NCBI RefSeq assembly: GCF_001647675.1
Contig: NZ_CP015594.1
Coordinates: forward strand, 930,001-994,000
Length of the DNA: 64,000 nucleotides
Direction: 5' to 3'
From: Acinetobacter sp. NCu2D-2
GTDB lineage: Bacteria; Pseudomonadota; Gammaproteobacteria; Pseudomonadales; Moraxellaceae
The notes beneath the pieces were generated by a model. That model was not told the origin of the DNA. It worked only from the letters and a program-made list of their open reading frames with translations, and ran no database searches. Position 1 is the stretch's first letter, and each line of letters starts with the position of its first letter. Below are positions 39,106-49,039 of this stretch, in pieces. The translations under genes and the position numbers were made by a program.

Positions 39106-40068
39106 GTGATTTGGGGCATGAAACAAAAAGAAGATGACAAGTTACTACAGCAAAATGAAATTCTTCATCAAAAAGTGAATGCTTTTGCACCTCAAATTCA
39201 ACATTTCCTCCAAGAGATTAATGCGATTGTTTTAGACAAAGAACAGCAAACGACGTTGGCATTGTGTTGTTTAATCGCTGGTGGTCATGTTCTATTTGAA
39301 GACCTTCCGGGCTTAGGTAAGACCACATTGGCGAGTAGTTTGGCACATCTTGCTGATTTAAAATTTCAACGCATTCAATTTACCAATGACATGCTTGCAA
39401 GTGATGTAATAGGCATCAATATGTTTAATCAGAAAGAGCATCAATTTGAGTTTAAGCAAGGTCCAATCTTTACCCAAATTTTATTGGCAGATGAAATTAA
39501 CCGTTGCAGCCCTAAAACACAAAGTGCATTACTCGAAGCCATGGAAGAGGGCAATGTGACTGTTGATGGCACCCGATATGAGTTACCTAAGCCATTTTGG
39601 GTAATCGCAACTCAAAATCCATTATTTCAAAGTGGTACTTATGCCTTACCAGAGTCACAGTTAGACCGTTTTTTAATGCGTTTATCTTTGGGGTATCCAT
39701 CGCGGCAAGCAGAGAAAATACTGCTACAACAGGAATCTCGATCAGCGCTCATTGCGACACTTAATCATGTGTTCCACGAACAAGATATTTTACAGCTGCA
39801 AGCAATAGTGCATGACATCTATGTCAGTGAGGTGATGCAGGACTATTTATTAGACCTTGCTGCAGAAACACGAAAAAAACGGCAAGGACTTTCTACGCGT
39901 GGATTGTTAGCGCTAAAGCGTGCTGCGCAAGCCCATGCTATTATCCAAAATCGTGCCTTTGTAACGCCTGATGATATTCAAGCTGTGTTTAGTGCAGTCA
40001 CATCACATCGTATTGGATTGAATGACGCTGAAACATTACAACTGATGAAGCAAGTTGCCGTGAATTAA
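39106..40068 (+). CDS. MoxR-type AAA+ ATPase
   Basis: This 320-residue AAA+ protein of the MoxR class is a chaperone-like ATPase usually encoded beside VWA, DUF58 or transglutaminase genes. Walker A is GLGKTT (about 69-74, in LPGLGKTTLAS), Walker B is LLADEINR and sensor 1 is ATQNP. GTG 39106 follows AGGGGA with good spacing; ATG 39118 is less well placed. It is the first gene of the three-gene MoxR-DUF58-TgpA cluster, with an intergenic gap of 11 nt. Confidence 0.92.
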   Translation: MIWGMKQKEDDKLLQQNEILHQKVNAFAPQIQHFLQEINAIVLDKEQQTTLALCCLIAGGHVLFEDLPGLGKTTLASSLAHLADLKFQRIQFTNDMLASDVIGINMFNQKEHQFEFKQGPIFTQILLADEINRCSPKTQSALLEAMEEGNVTVDGTRYELPKPFWVIATQNPLFQSGTYALPESQLDRFLMRLSLGYPSRQAEKILLQQESRSALIATLNHVFHEQDILQLQAIVHDIYVSEVMQDYLLDLAAETRKKRQGLSTRGLLALKRAAQAHAIIQNRAFVTPDDIQAVFSAVTSHRIGLNDAETLQLMKQVAVN

Positions 40069-40079
40069 GGAGAAGGCAT

Positions 40080-40985
40080 TTGCGGAACATTTGGCAAGGA
40101 TGGTTAAAGAAGCGTTTCAGATTTCAGGATACTAAAACCTTAAAACAAAAAGATGTACTGATTTTTATTTATCAGCAGGGTTATCTATTTATTTTTTTAA
40201 TCCTGATTACCTTTATTGCTGGCGTGAATTACGCCAATAATTTGATTTTAGGATTTTGTTTTCTGATTAGTGCAGTGCTGTGCATGAGCTTCTATTTAAC
40301 CTTTAAGCAATTGCATGGCTTAGAGATAGAACTCGTTGCTGATGAATTGGGGCAAGTCGGGCAGTCCCTACATTTACAGCTTTATTTTAAACAAAAAAAT
40401 ATTCAGCCAAGATTTCTCTATATCGAATACGAAGATCAGCTTGAGAAAATTTATTTAAATGCCTTAGTTCAGCGTTGTGATATCAAAATATTGGCGAAGG
40501 AGCGTGGACTTTTTAAGTATCCTAATTTGAAAATTTATAGTGTTTATCCATTTGGACTCGTCCGTGCATGGACGTATCTATTTCATCATGCTCAAGCTTG
40601 GATTGCCCCTAAAGCGGAAATGAATGATATAGAACATCATCAAGCGAGCGATCATTTTCATGCAGATATGGACGAATATCGAGAACTGCGAAATTATCAG
40701 TTAGGAGATTCATTGCAAGCAGTGTCTTGGAAACAAGTGGCGCGTGGGCAGGGCTTATATATTAAGGTGTTCGAACAGCATCAGGATGATCATCGTGTGG
40801 AGATCGACTATGCGTATATGCCGAGTCAATCGCATGAGCTGATTTTACAACAGATGATGGGGGTGATTGAGCGTTGTGAACAGCAAAATATTGAATATAA
40901 GCTGATTTTACCAAAAGCTGAATTGGATTATGCTTGCGGTGAACAGCAGCTCAACAAAGCCAAATTATTGCTTGCGCAGGCTTGA
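40080..40985 (+). CDS. DUF58 domain-containing membrane-anchored protein
   Basis: This 301-residue protein starts at TTG 40080 behind AAGGAGA. Two adjacent hydrophobic helices (about 35-52 and 56-75) anchor it. The DUF58 signature (DEYRELRNYQLGDSLQAVSWK, about 198-218) marks the cytoplasmic vWA-like domain. It belongs to the MoxR-DUF58-transglutaminase cluster, thought to assemble or condition envelope proteins. Biochemical roles remain poorly known. Confidence 0.88.
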   Translation: MRNIWQGWLKKRFRFQDTKTLKQKDVLIFIYQQGYLFIFLILITFIAGVNYANNLILGFCFLISAVLCMSFYLTFKQLHGLEIELVADELGQVGQSLHLQLYFKQKNIQPRFLYIEYEDQLEKIYLNALVQRCDIKILAKERGLFKYPNLKIYSVYPFGLVRAWTYLFHHAQAWIAPKAEMNDIEHHQASDHFHADMDEYRELRNYQLGDSLQAVSWKQVARGQGLYIKVFEQHQDDHRVEIDYAYMPSQSHELILQQMMGVIERCEQQNIEYKLILPKAELDYACGEQQLNKAKLLLAQA

Positions 40986-40987
40986 AG

Positions 40988-42979
40988 ATGAATAAAGTAA
41001 TTCAAACGCCAATATTTTTAAGTCTCGCTGTGATTTTGCTGCTACAAGCCACCTTTTTGGCTGTGCCTTTGACTGTGGTTTTGGTGATTCAATTAGTTAC
41101 CCTAATCTATACGCAGAGAAAGCAGCGCGCGGTAAATAAAGTTATTACATTTTCGCTTACGCTTAGCGCATTAGGCGTTATTTATCTCAATTATAAAAGT
41201 TTTATTGGTGTTGATGCAGGAGTCTCTGTATTAACCAGTTTTTTATTTGCTAAAGCCTTAGAGAGTAAAAACAAACGTGACTCTATTATTCTGTTTAACT
41301 TTTCCATGTTTGTTGCTGCGAGTTCATTCTTGTTAAGTCAAAGCATTTGGATGGCAATGGGCGTATTGATCAGTTTATTGATTAATATGCTGGGGTTGTA
41401 TCGTATTCAGACCAACGAGTTTGATCTGCATCAGCAGAGCAACGCATCATTTAGAAAAGTACTTTCGCATGATTTGAAGCATGTGGCACGTTTAATTAGC
41501 TTAGCAGTGCCTTTCTTTATCTTATTATTTATATTTTTCCCTAGATTACCACCGCTTTGGCATATTCCGATTCCAGAGAATAAAGCAGTCACAGGCATCA
41601 GTGACACGATGTCACCTGGGGATATCGCATCGCTCTCACAATCATCGGCACTTGCTTTTCGAATTGTAGGCGATGTTTCCCAATTACCAAACCGTTCCAA
41701 TCTTTATTGGCGAGCATTGGTGCTAGATCAATATGATGGTCAGCGTTGGACCAGTAGCTTTGCCAATCAGCAGCCACAGCTTGCACAGGTGACGGGTGCA
41801 GCCCTGCAGTGGGATTATCAATATATTGCTGCGGATCCAAGTGTGAGTTGGGTAATGGGATTAGATAAATCTGTTCCCTTAGAACGCCGTTTTTATAATC
41901 GCCAAGATTGGGGAATAGAACCACGCCGATTGACACAAAGAATTGAACCTATTCCACTGCGCTGGCTAGGTGAAAGAGTCACATCGAACGTGAGCATTCC
42001 ACCATTTGTTTATCAAATTAATACTAAGTATCTGCAACAGTATGATCCAAATGCTCAGCGCCTTGCGATACGTCTATATCAGGAAAGTGATCGTCAGCCC
42101 GAGCGGTATATCCAAAACGTTTTACAGTGGTATAGAGATAATGGCTTTGTGTATACCTTAAATCCAGGGCTATTAGGGACACATCGTATTGATGATTTCT
42201 TATTTAATAGCCGCGAAGGTTTTTGTGAGCATTATGCATCCAGCTTTGTCATGCTGATGCGCTATGTTGGCATACCTGCACGTGTGGTAACGGGTTATCA
42301 AGGTGGTCAATTATCACCTGATGGTAAAACTTGGGAAGTGCGACAACTTGATGCGCATGCATGGACAGAAGTTTTAATAGATGGTACTTGGAAACGCTTT
42401 GATCCAACGTCAGTAATTTCTGCACAACGCATTGATGAGGGTATGCAAAATCTTTTAGAGCAGGATAACCGAGTTCTGGGTAATCAAGCGGCATGGTCAG
42501 CTCATCGGTATCAATTGTTAAGAAAAATGCGGATTTGGAGTGATTATGCGAGTTATCAATGGCAAAGTAAGGTTGTCGGCTATACAGCAGAATCTCAGCA
42601 AAGATGGTTTGAAAAGCTAGGTGTGAGTTCATCCTACCGCGCGATTTTAATGATGGTGCTCGGTATCGCATTTTTCATAGCAGTTTATATCGGCATTTAT
42701 TTACTGCAGCAACGAAACAAAATATCTGTGGCAGAGCGTTTGCTCCATCAATTCAATAAAAAATTAGATCAGGGATTGAAAAGACAGCATTCAGAAACGA
42801 TACAACATTGGTTTACACGTCTGGCTGAATCCGTAGACATTAAGCATGCTGATGCGTTTAATAAACTGAGTCAGCTTTATGCTCGTCTACAATATTCTGC
42901 CCAGCCCATGTCAAAAAAGGATGTCATACAATTGAAGAAATTGTTTAAATATTGCACGCACGTTTTAAAAAATAACTGA
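40988..42979 (+). CDS. TgpA-type transglutaminase-like membrane protein (DUF3488)
   Basis: This 663-residue protein starts at ATG 40988, two bases after the DUF58 stop; a TTG at 40982 would overlap. N-terminal helices (about six, 7-190) belong to DUF3488. A periplasmic transglutaminase-like domain carries the papain-type triad Cys413 (GFCEHYA), His457 (DAHAW) and Asp472 (FDPTS). A further helix is near 553-575, and a DUF4129-like tail follows. P. aeruginosa TgpA is essential and has transglutaminase activity in the periplasm. Complete triad residues argue that this protein is active. Confidence 0.92.
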   Translation: MNKVIQTPIFLSLAVILLLQATFLAVPLTVVLVIQLVTLIYTQRKQRAVNKVITFSLTLSALGVIYLNYKSFIGVDAGVSVLTSFLFAKALESKNKRDSIILFNFSMFVAASSFLLSQSIWMAMGVLISLLINMLGLYRIQTNEFDLHQQSNASFRKVLSHDLKHVARLISLAVPFFILLFIFFPRLPPLWHIPIPENKAVTGISDTMSPGDIASLSQSSALAFRIVGDVSQLPNRSNLYWRALVLDQYDGQRWTSSFANQQPQLAQVTGAALQWDYQYIAADPSVSWVMGLDKSVPLERRFYNRQDWGIEPRRLTQRIEPIPLRWLGERVTSNVSIPPFVYQINTKYLQQYDPNAQRLAIRLYQESDRQPERYIQNVLQWYRDNGFVYTLNPGLLGTHRIDDFLFNSREGFCEHYASSFVMLMRYVGIPARVVTGYQGGQLSPDGKTWEVRQLDAHAWTEVLIDGTWKRFDPTSVISAQRIDEGMQNLLEQDNRVLGNQAAWSAHRYQLLRKMRIWSDYASYQWQSKVVGYTAESQQRWFEKLGVSSSYRAILMMVLGIAFFIAVYIGIYLLQQRNKISVAERLLHQFNKKLDQGLKRQHSETIQHWFTRLAESVDIKHADAFNKLSQLYARLQYSAQPMSKKDVIQLKKLFKYCTHVLKNN

Positions 42980-42985
42980 AAATAC

Positions 42986-43012
42986 TTGTCTTTAGCTTAG
43001 GATATTTATAAT
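42986..43012 (+). promoter_or_regulatory. promoter of tRNA-Val
   Basis: TTGTCT (42986-42991) and TATAAT (43007-43012) are 15 nt apart, with transcription expected around 43019, just ahead of the tRNA. Confidence 0.6.
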
Positions 43013-43026
43013 ATGCGAAGCATTCT

Positions 43027-43103
43027 AGGTGTATAGCTCAGTTGGTTAGAGCGCTACGTTGACATCGTAGAGGTCTCCAGTTCGAGTCTGGATATACCTA
43101 CCA
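43027..43103 (+). tRNA. tRNA-Val (anticodon GAC)
   Basis: A full 77-nt cloverleaf is visible. The acceptor stem AGGTGTA pairs with TATACCT, with one G-T pair. The D-arm contains GCTC..GAGC, and the anticodon stem CTACG/CGTAG encloses TTGACAT, so the anticodon is GAC. The T-arm contains TTCGAGT, and CCA is encoded at 43101-43103. It stands alone with its own promoter and terminator, with no integrase or att duplication nearby. Confidence 0.95.
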
Positions 43104-43108
43104 AGATT

Positions 43109-43141
43109 CAAAAAACCTCCCGACAATGTGGAGGTTTTTTT
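43109..43141 (+). terminator. intrinsic terminator after tRNA-Val
   Basis: A 10-bp AAAAACCTCC/GGAGGTTTTT stem with a 9-nt loop runs into T residues. Confidence 0.85.
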
Positions 43142-43820
43142 ATGTCGATTCTTTTAAGTTTTATTTGTTATCCTGATTTTATTATTGGCTAGAATCACCT
43201 AAAAGGACTTGGTTAGCAAAGACTGTGTAACTTTGCTTAAAAAATAACTGCACAATAACAACTCTAAAATGCTTGCATACGATTTAAAATAACGATGCAT
43301 GGGGTATCGGGAATTGGAAATGACTCCAAAAATATCTAAGACTGATTGGTTAAATTCATTGTCTTTTTTTGCATCGTGTTATGAAAAAACAGCCAATGAT
43401 AATTTATTTTCATGATACCCAACATGTAGCTAGGAATTGATACTGTATTTATCAACTAATGTTGTTTTATATACAGGCTCGTAAAAATTAAATAAATTTA
43501 TTTAAGTATATGATATTTATAATTTTATTAATAGATATTGTGTGCTTTATGATTTATTTGATTTTTCTCCTAATTTTGCAGTTTAGAAGGCTTGGCAGGG
43601 GAGCCTGATTCGAAAAAAGGTTAATTTTCACGTAGAATACCCCGCGTTAGTGAACAACACTGATCTTAACGAATTTTCAGATATTTGGATGTAAATCAAT
43701 ATTCTGGTATCTGAGGTGCGATAGGCACCAATACTTTTGAGTTTATTTAAGTAACCGGTTCGCTGACATTAGGTCAAAAGCCTGATTGTCAGAAACTCTA
43801 TCCAATGCAAGGGGCTATAT
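43142..43820. other. 0.68-kb non-coding region upstream of icd
   Basis: No reading frame over about 60 codons is supported. The region is strongly AT-rich and includes several inverted repeats: ACGATGCA (about 43291) with TGCATCGT (about 43370), GGTATC with GATACC nearby, AGGCT/AGCCT around 43589-43607, and GGTGC-GATAG-GCACC (43715-43729) extended by GTAT/ATAC. A TAGAAT box near 43633 could be a -10 for icd, which would give a leader of about 180 nt. The upstream half remains unexplained. Confidence 0.5.
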
Positions 43821-46058
43821 ATGGCTGGTGGAAAGTCAACAATCATTTACACACTGACCGACGAGGCGCCATTGTTGGCGACTTATTCGCTATTGCCGAT
43901 CATTGAGACCTTTACTAAGCCTGCTGGCGTAAAAATCGTTAAAAGCGATATCTCTGTGGCTGTACGTGTACTCGCAGAATTTTCTGACTGCCTAACAGAA
44001 GAGCAAAAAGTATCTGACAATCTGGCTGAACTTGGTCGTCTTACTCAAGACCCAGACACTAATATTATTAAACTCCCTAATATTAGTGCTTCTGTTGCAC
44101 AGTTAACTGCGTGCATTAAAGAGCTTCAATCTAAAGGCTATGCGCTTCCTGATTACCCAGAAAATCCAACTTCCGAAGAAGAAAAAGCGATTAAAGCGCG
44201 TTATAGCAAATGTTTAGGTTCAGCTGTAAACCCTGTACTTCGTGAAGGTAACTCTGACCGTCGTGCACCGACAGCTGTTAAAAACTATGCGAAAAAACAC
44301 CCACATTCTATGGGTGAATGGAAACCATGGTCACAAACTCACGTATCGCACATGCAAGAAGGTGACTTCTACCATGGCGAAAAGTCTATGACTTTAGACC
44401 GTGCACGTAATGTGAAAATGGAATTGATCACTAAGTCTGGTGAAACCATCGTTCTTAAGCCAAAAGTTGCGCTTCAAGACGGCGAAATCATCGACTCAAT
44501 GTTCATGAGCAAAAAAGCGCTTTGCGACTTCTATGAAAAAGAATTAGAAGATTGTAAAGAAGCGGACATCTTGTTCTCTTTACACGTTAAAGCAACAATG
44601 ATGAAAGTATCACACCCGATCGTATTCGGTCACTGTGTGAAAATTTACTACAAAGAAGCGTTCGAAAAACACGGTAAATTATTCGACGAGCTCGGCATTA
44701 ACGTGAACAACGGTATGGCTGGTCTTTACGAAAAAATCGAAACTTTACCGACTTCTTTACGTGAAGAAATCATCGAAGATTTACACGCTTGCCAAGAACA
44801 CCGTCCAGCACTTGCGATGGTTGACTCAGCAAAAGGTATTACGAACTTCCATTCTCCAAACGACGTAATTGTAGATGCTTCAATGCCTGCAATGATCCGT
44901 ACTGGCGGTAAAATGTGGGGTGCTGACGGTAAACCGTACGACTGTAAAGCAGTTATGCCTGAATCTACATTCGCACGTATTTACCAAGAAATGATCAACT
45001 TCTGTAAATGGAATGGTAACTTCGACCCACGTACCATGGGTACTGTTCCAAACGTTGGTTTGATGGCTCAAAAAGCGGAAGAATACGGTTCTCACGACAA
45101 AACTTTCGAAATCCCTGAAGCAGGTGTTGCGAACATCACTGACCTAGAAACAGGTGAAGTGTTGATGTCACAAGACGTGGAAGAAGGCGATATCTGGCGT
45201 ATGTGTCAGGTGAAAGACGCACCGATCCGTGACTGGGTGAAACTTGCAGTAACTCGTGCACGTAACTCTGGTATGCCAGCAATCTTCTGGTTAGACCCAT
45301 ACCGTCCACACGAAAATGAATTGATCAAGAAAGTTGAAAAATACTTGAAAGATCATGACACTGACGGCTTAGATATCCAAATCATGTCTCAAGTACGTGC
45401 GATGCGTTACACACTTGAACGTGTTGCTCGTGGTCTAGATACCATTTCTGTAACTGGTAACATCTTACGTGACTACCTCACAGACTTGTTCCCAATTATG
45501 GAGCTTGGTACTTCTGCGAAAATGTTGTCTATCGTGCCGTTAATGGCAGGTGGCGGCATGTACGAAACTGGTGCGGGTGGTTCTGCGCCTAAACACGTAC
45601 AACAACTTGTAGAAGAAAACCACTTACGTTGGGATTCTCTAGGTGAGTTCTTGGCATTGGCTGTTTCACTTGAAGAAATGGGCATTAAAGAAAACAACCC
45701 TAAAGCAAAACTTCTTGCGAAAACACTTGATGCTGCGACTGGTAAGTTGTTGGATAACGACAAATCACCATCACGTCGTACAGGTGAGTTAGACAACCGT
45801 GGTAGCCACTTCTACCTAGCTAAATTCTGGGCTGAAGAGCTTGCTGCGCAAGACGAAGATGCAGAATTGAAAGCGAAATTTGCACCGATTGCTGCTGAAC
45901 TTGCCGCAAACGAAGCGAAAATCGTAGAAGAATTGAACACAGTTCAAGGTCAATCTGTAGATATCGGTGGTTACTATGCAGTAGATCCTGCAAAAGTAAA
46001 TGCTGTAATGCGTCCTAGCGCGACATTGAATCAAATTATTGAATCAATCCAAGCGTAA
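43821..46058 (+). CDS. icd: NADP-dependent isocitrate dehydrogenase, monomeric type
   Basis: This 745-residue enzyme of the monomeric IDH family (about 80 kDa) oxidatively decarboxylates isocitrate to 2-oxoglutarate with NADP. The N-terminus ([20 protein letters not shown]) and the conserved blocks SVRD-equivalent NSDRRAP (near 153), [10 protein letters not shown] and [10 protein letters not shown] are characteristic. It is unrelated in length to the 420-residue dimeric enzyme. The gene has a long upstream region and a strong terminator. Confidence 0.97.
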   Translation: MAGGKSTIIYTLTDEAPLLATYSLLPIIETFTKPAGVKIVKSDISVAVRVLAEFSDCLTEEQKVSDNLAELGRLTQDPDTNIIKLPNISASVAQLTACIKELQSKGYALPDYPENPTSEEEKAIKARYSKCLGSAVNPVLREGNSDRRAPTAVKNYAKKHPHSMGEWKPWSQTHVSHMQEGDFYHGEKSMTLDRARNVKMELITKSGETIVLKPKVALQDGEIIDSMFMSKKALCDFYEKELEDCKEADILFSLHVKATMMKVSHPIVFGHCVKIYYKEAFEKHGKLFDELGINVNNGMAGLYEKIETLPTSLREEIIEDLHACQEHRPALAMVDSAKGITNFHSPNDVIVDASMPAMIRTGGKMWGADGKPYDCKAVMPESTFARIYQEMINFCKWNGNFDPRTMGTVPNVGLMAQKAEEYGSHDKTFEIPEAGVANITDLETGEVLMSQDVEEGDIWRMCQVKDAPIRDWVKLAVTRARNSGMPAIFWLDPYRPHENELIKKVEKYLKDHDTDGLDIQIMSQVRAMRYTLERVARGLDTISVTGNILRDYLTDLFPIMELGTSAKMLSIVPLMAGGGMYETGAGGSAPKHVQQLVEENHLRWDSLGEFLALAVSLEEMGIKENNPKAKLLAKTLDAATGKLLDNDKSPSRRTGELDNRGSHFYLAKFWAEELAAQDEDAELKAKFAPIAAELAANEAKIVEELNTVQGQSVDIGGYYAVDPAKVNAVMRPSATLNQIIESIQA

Positions 46059-46084
46059 TCGCTGCATTCAGTTAACTGAATCAT

Positions 46085-46122
46085 AAAAGAAACCGATGCA
46101 TAGGCATCGGTTTCTTTTTTTT
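46085..46122 (+). terminator. intrinsic terminator after icd
   Basis: A 13-bp perfect stem around an ATAG loop (46086-46099 with 46104-46117) is followed by a T-run. Confidence 0.9.
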
Positions 46123-46273
46123 AATAAAAATATTCACGAATAAAATGATTTGAACCATATCAAATTTATAATTTTTTGCTATTCACTAATTCCATACAGC
46201 TTGCTAATGTTGCGCGACTTTTTATCGTTGCCTTGTGCCAAGTCGTAAAAATTTAAGTAGGGATATAGGCTGA

Positions 46274-48412
46274 ATGTTGCAAATAAACAGGATTCAATTT
46301 AAACCAAAAAGATTAGGTGTCGCACTTGCAGCAGTCTATAGCAGTTTGATTTATGCTGAAGATCAGTTGAATCGCGACACTCCACATAATCATCAGCTTG
46401 AAACGATGGTGGTTACCGTTGCTCAGGATCATGTTCAATCTAAATCAAAAGAAAAATTACAACAGGTTGCAGGTGCAACGAACTTTATATCAGGTGACGA
46501 ACTTAACGAGCAAAGACTTGCCACCACAGAAGATGTCTTTAAGTTACAGCCAGGGATCTATGCGAAATCTGCGGGTAATGAAGGAGTTAAAGTTTCGATT
46601 CGAGGATCAGGTATTAATAGAGCGCCCGGTGCACATGCCTCTGGTTTATATGTTCTTCTGGATGATATTCCTTTTACAGGTCCGGGTGGGACACCTTACG
46701 AACTCTTGGAGCCATGGTGGCTGAGTGGTGTAGAAGTTTACCGTGGTGCCAATGGGTTTGACGTGAATGTATTGGCGCTAGGTGGGGCAATCAACTACTT
46801 GAGCAAAACAGGGCAAAACAGCGATCGGTCAAATTTACGCCTTGAATTGGGTAGTCATGGCTATCAAAAATATGCATTCAGCACAGCTCAACAAAAAGAT
46901 CGCTGGGATTATTATCTTTCTGTCAATGCAAGTCAGTATGATGGTTATCAGGATCATGCTGCAGGTAAAAGCAAGGGAATCACAGCAAATGTGGGTTATC
47001 AGATAAATCCAAATGTTGAAACTCGATTTTACCTTAGGTATCGAGAAACAGAACATCAAACACCTGGTCGCTTAACCAAGGCACAAATCGAGCATGACCC
47101 AACGATCGCCAACAGTTATAACCTACATTGGAATGCCAAGCGGATACAGCCCGGCAGTACGTGGCTCGCGAATAAAACAACGTTTAAGTTAGATCGGGAT
47201 GCCGAGTTCGTTGCGAGTCTGGCATATCATCGCTATCCGATGGATTTGCAAGAAAGTCCTTATCGTACCGATGTAACTTACGCAGATTTGACCGCTGCAC
47301 TCGCATATACGCAGCCATATCAACTCTTTGACCGAGATAGTACAGCTAAGATTTCTTTGCGCAGTACTACACATCGTCCTGACAGTGGCGTTGTGGAGTC
47401 CTTAAGGTTTCCAGTAAATGGTTATGATGCTGGTACTATAACGCGTAAATATAGTTATCGAGGTTCTGATAACGTTTTAAATATAGGTAATGACTTAGCG
47501 ATAACACCAAAGCTGACATTACAGACCAGTTTTTCTGCAATCTATACGCATCGGGAAAATGAAGTTTATTATCCTTATACCGGTGAAAAAATCAGTGAAT
47601 ATGAGTGGCATTTTGCACCTCGGCTTGGACTAAATTATCAAATCAACCCTGATCTTCGACTATATACAAATCTGAGTCGATCCATAGAACCAGCCCATCC
47701 ATGGTCCATGATCTGGGGCTCAAATCACTATTTCCCTGCGGGAAGTGGCGCAGCATCAGGCAGACAGCGTACACCAGTACATTTAGATGCACAAAAAGCA
47801 CATAGTATTGAAATGGGTGGAGAGGGTGAAAGTCGAATTGGGCAATGGCAACTCAATTTATATTATGCGCGGCTTAAAAATGAGTTACTCAGTGTGGAGA
47901 TCGCACAGAATCCACCTTTTGTTGCAGAATCGAATGCATCGAAGACCGTTCATCAGGGTATTGAGTTCGGACTTGATACGCCTTTAATTGAAATTGCGGA
48001 CTGGAATGTTTCACTAAAACAAAGTTATACCTTAAGTGATTTTTATTATAAAAATGATGCAGTCTTTGGGCGAAACCAGTTGGCTGGGATACCAAAACAT
48101 CATTATCAGGCGCAGCTACAATTAAAATCACCACAGGGTTATTTTGCAGCGGTAAATGCCGAATATGCGGCTAAAGTACCTGTTGATTATGCCAATTCTT
48201 ATTATGCCAATGCATATACAATTTGGGGTTTAAGCTTGGGCTATACGCCAGAGCAGCATAACTGGACAACATGGCTAGAATTTAAAAATCTGTCAAATAA
48301 GCATTATGCTGCAACCGTTACACCTGGATATAACGATCAAGGACAAGATATTGCACGATCAACACCGGGTGAAGGGCGTTCAGCTTACTTCGGTTTAAAT
48401 TATCGTTTCTAA
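46274..48412 (+). CDS. TonB-dependent outer-membrane receptor
   Basis: This 712-residue receptor has a signal peptide (about 1-28), a TonB box region (LETMVVTVA near 43-50), a plug domain (about 60-170, ending GALGGAINYLSK-type) and a 22-strand beta-barrel ending in aromatic Phe (NYRF). The plug motifs (GIYAKSAGNEGVKVSIRGSGI) resemble the FecA/ferric-siderophore group, but the ligand cannot be assigned. No siderophore biosynthesis, periplasmic-binding protein or sigma-factor genes are adjacent. No consensus Fur box is obvious upstream. Confidence 0.88.
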   Translation: MLQINRIQFKPKRLGVALAAVYSSLIYAEDQLNRDTPHNHQLETMVVTVAQDHVQSKSKEKLQQVAGATNFISGDELNEQRLATTEDVFKLQPGIYAKSAGNEGVKVSIRGSGINRAPGAHASGLYVLLDDIPFTGPGGTPYELLEPWWLSGVEVYRGANGFDVNVLALGGAINYLSKTGQNSDRSNLRLELGSHGYQKYAFSTAQQKDRWDYYLSVNASQYDGYQDHAAGKSKGITANVGYQINPNVETRFYLRYRETEHQTPGRLTKAQIEHDPTIANSYNLHWNAKRIQPGSTWLANKTTFKLDRDAEFVASLAYHRYPMDLQESPYRTDVTYADLTAALAYTQPYQLFDRDSTAKISLRSTTHRPDSGVVESLRFPVNGYDAGTITRKYSYRGSDNVLNIGNDLAITPKLTLQTSFSAIYTHRENEVYYPYTGEKISEYEWHFAPRLGLNYQINPDLRLYTNLSRSIEPAHPWSMIWGSNHYFPAGSGAASGRQRTPVHLDAQKAHSIEMGGEGESRIGQWQLNLYYARLKNELLSVEIAQNPPFVAESNASKTVHQGIEFGLDTPLIEIADWNVSLKQSYTLSDFYYKNDAVFGRNQLAGIPKHHYQAQLQLKSPQGYFAAVNAEYAAKVPVDYANSYYANAYTIWGLSLGYTPEQHNWTTWLEFKNLSNKHYAATVTPGYNDQGQDIARSTPGEGRSAYFGLNYRF

Positions 48413-48425
48413 ACATATGAAGCAT

Positions 48426-48455
48426 AAAAAAGAGAAGCCATAGCTTCTCTTTTTA
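48426..48455. terminator. bidirectional terminator between the TonB receptor and OsmC genes
   Basis: AGAGAAGC/GCTTCTCT stem with a CATA loop between convergent genes. A-run and T-run flank it. Confidence 0.85.
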
Positions 48456-48468
48456 TTTAATGAGTAGA

Positions 48469-48891
48469 TTAAGCCGCTTCAATCACTTCAAAATCATGTG
48501 TGATTACAACGCCACCATCCATTAACATTTTACTTGCTGAACAGTATTTTTCAGCTGAAAGTTCAACTGCTTTTGCGACTTGTTTTTCTTTAATTGCTTT
48601 ACCTGTCACCACAAAATGCAAATGAATTTTGGTGAAAACGGCAGGAATACTATCTGCACGTTCTGCTTTTAATTCACAACGAACGTCGGTAATGTCTTGA
48701 CGCGCTTTTTTTAATATGGTCACAATATCAAAGGAAGCACAGCCACCAAGACCTGTGAGGATGAGTTCCATTGGGCGTGGACCACGGTTTTCACCGCCGT
48801 ATTCAGGTGAACCGTCCATGATAACACTATGACCGCTTTGAGTTTTTGCTTCAAAAGCAACATTCTCTAGCCAATGAACACTTGTTTGCAT
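48469..48891 (-). CDS. OsmC/Ohr family protein (YhfA-like)
   Basis: This 140-residue OsmC-fold protein has redox cysteines Cys51 (LGGCASFD) and Cys117 (EKYCSAS), in the positions used by OsmC/Ohr peroxidases. It lies divergent from crp, the same arrangement as yhfA-crp in E. coli, and YhfA-type proteins belong to this subfamily. A role against organic hydroperoxides is inferred from the family; for YhfA itself function is not established. Confidence 0.88.
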   Translation of the reverse strand: MQTSVHWLENVAFEAKTQSGHSVIMDGSPEYGGENRGPRPMELILTGLGGCASFDIVTILKKARQDITDVRCELKAERADSIPAVFTKIHLHFVVTGKAIKEKQVAKAVELSAEKYCSASKMLMDGGVVITHDFEVIEAA

Positions 48892-48986
48892 TGCAACTAC
48901 CTAAAAAAAGCTATAAATTTAAGAAAGTACCTGTACACTAACATAAATTGAGTTGATAAGGAATTTCATCTCTCATAAGTGACAAG

Positions 48987-49015
48987 TTCACTTTAGGTCT
49001 TGTGCGATCTATAAA
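48987..49015 (+). promoter_or_regulatory. promoter of crp/vfr
   Basis: TTCACT (48987-48992) and TATAAA (49010-49015) lie 17 nt apart, 25 nt before the start codon. Confidence 0.5.
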
Positions 49016-49039
49016 TTATCCATATTCGGAACTGTTAGC

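Noticed and set aside
43027..43103. tRNA-Val as an integration site for a genomic island
   Set aside because: No integrase gene or repeat of the tRNA 3' end is visible in the following sequence.
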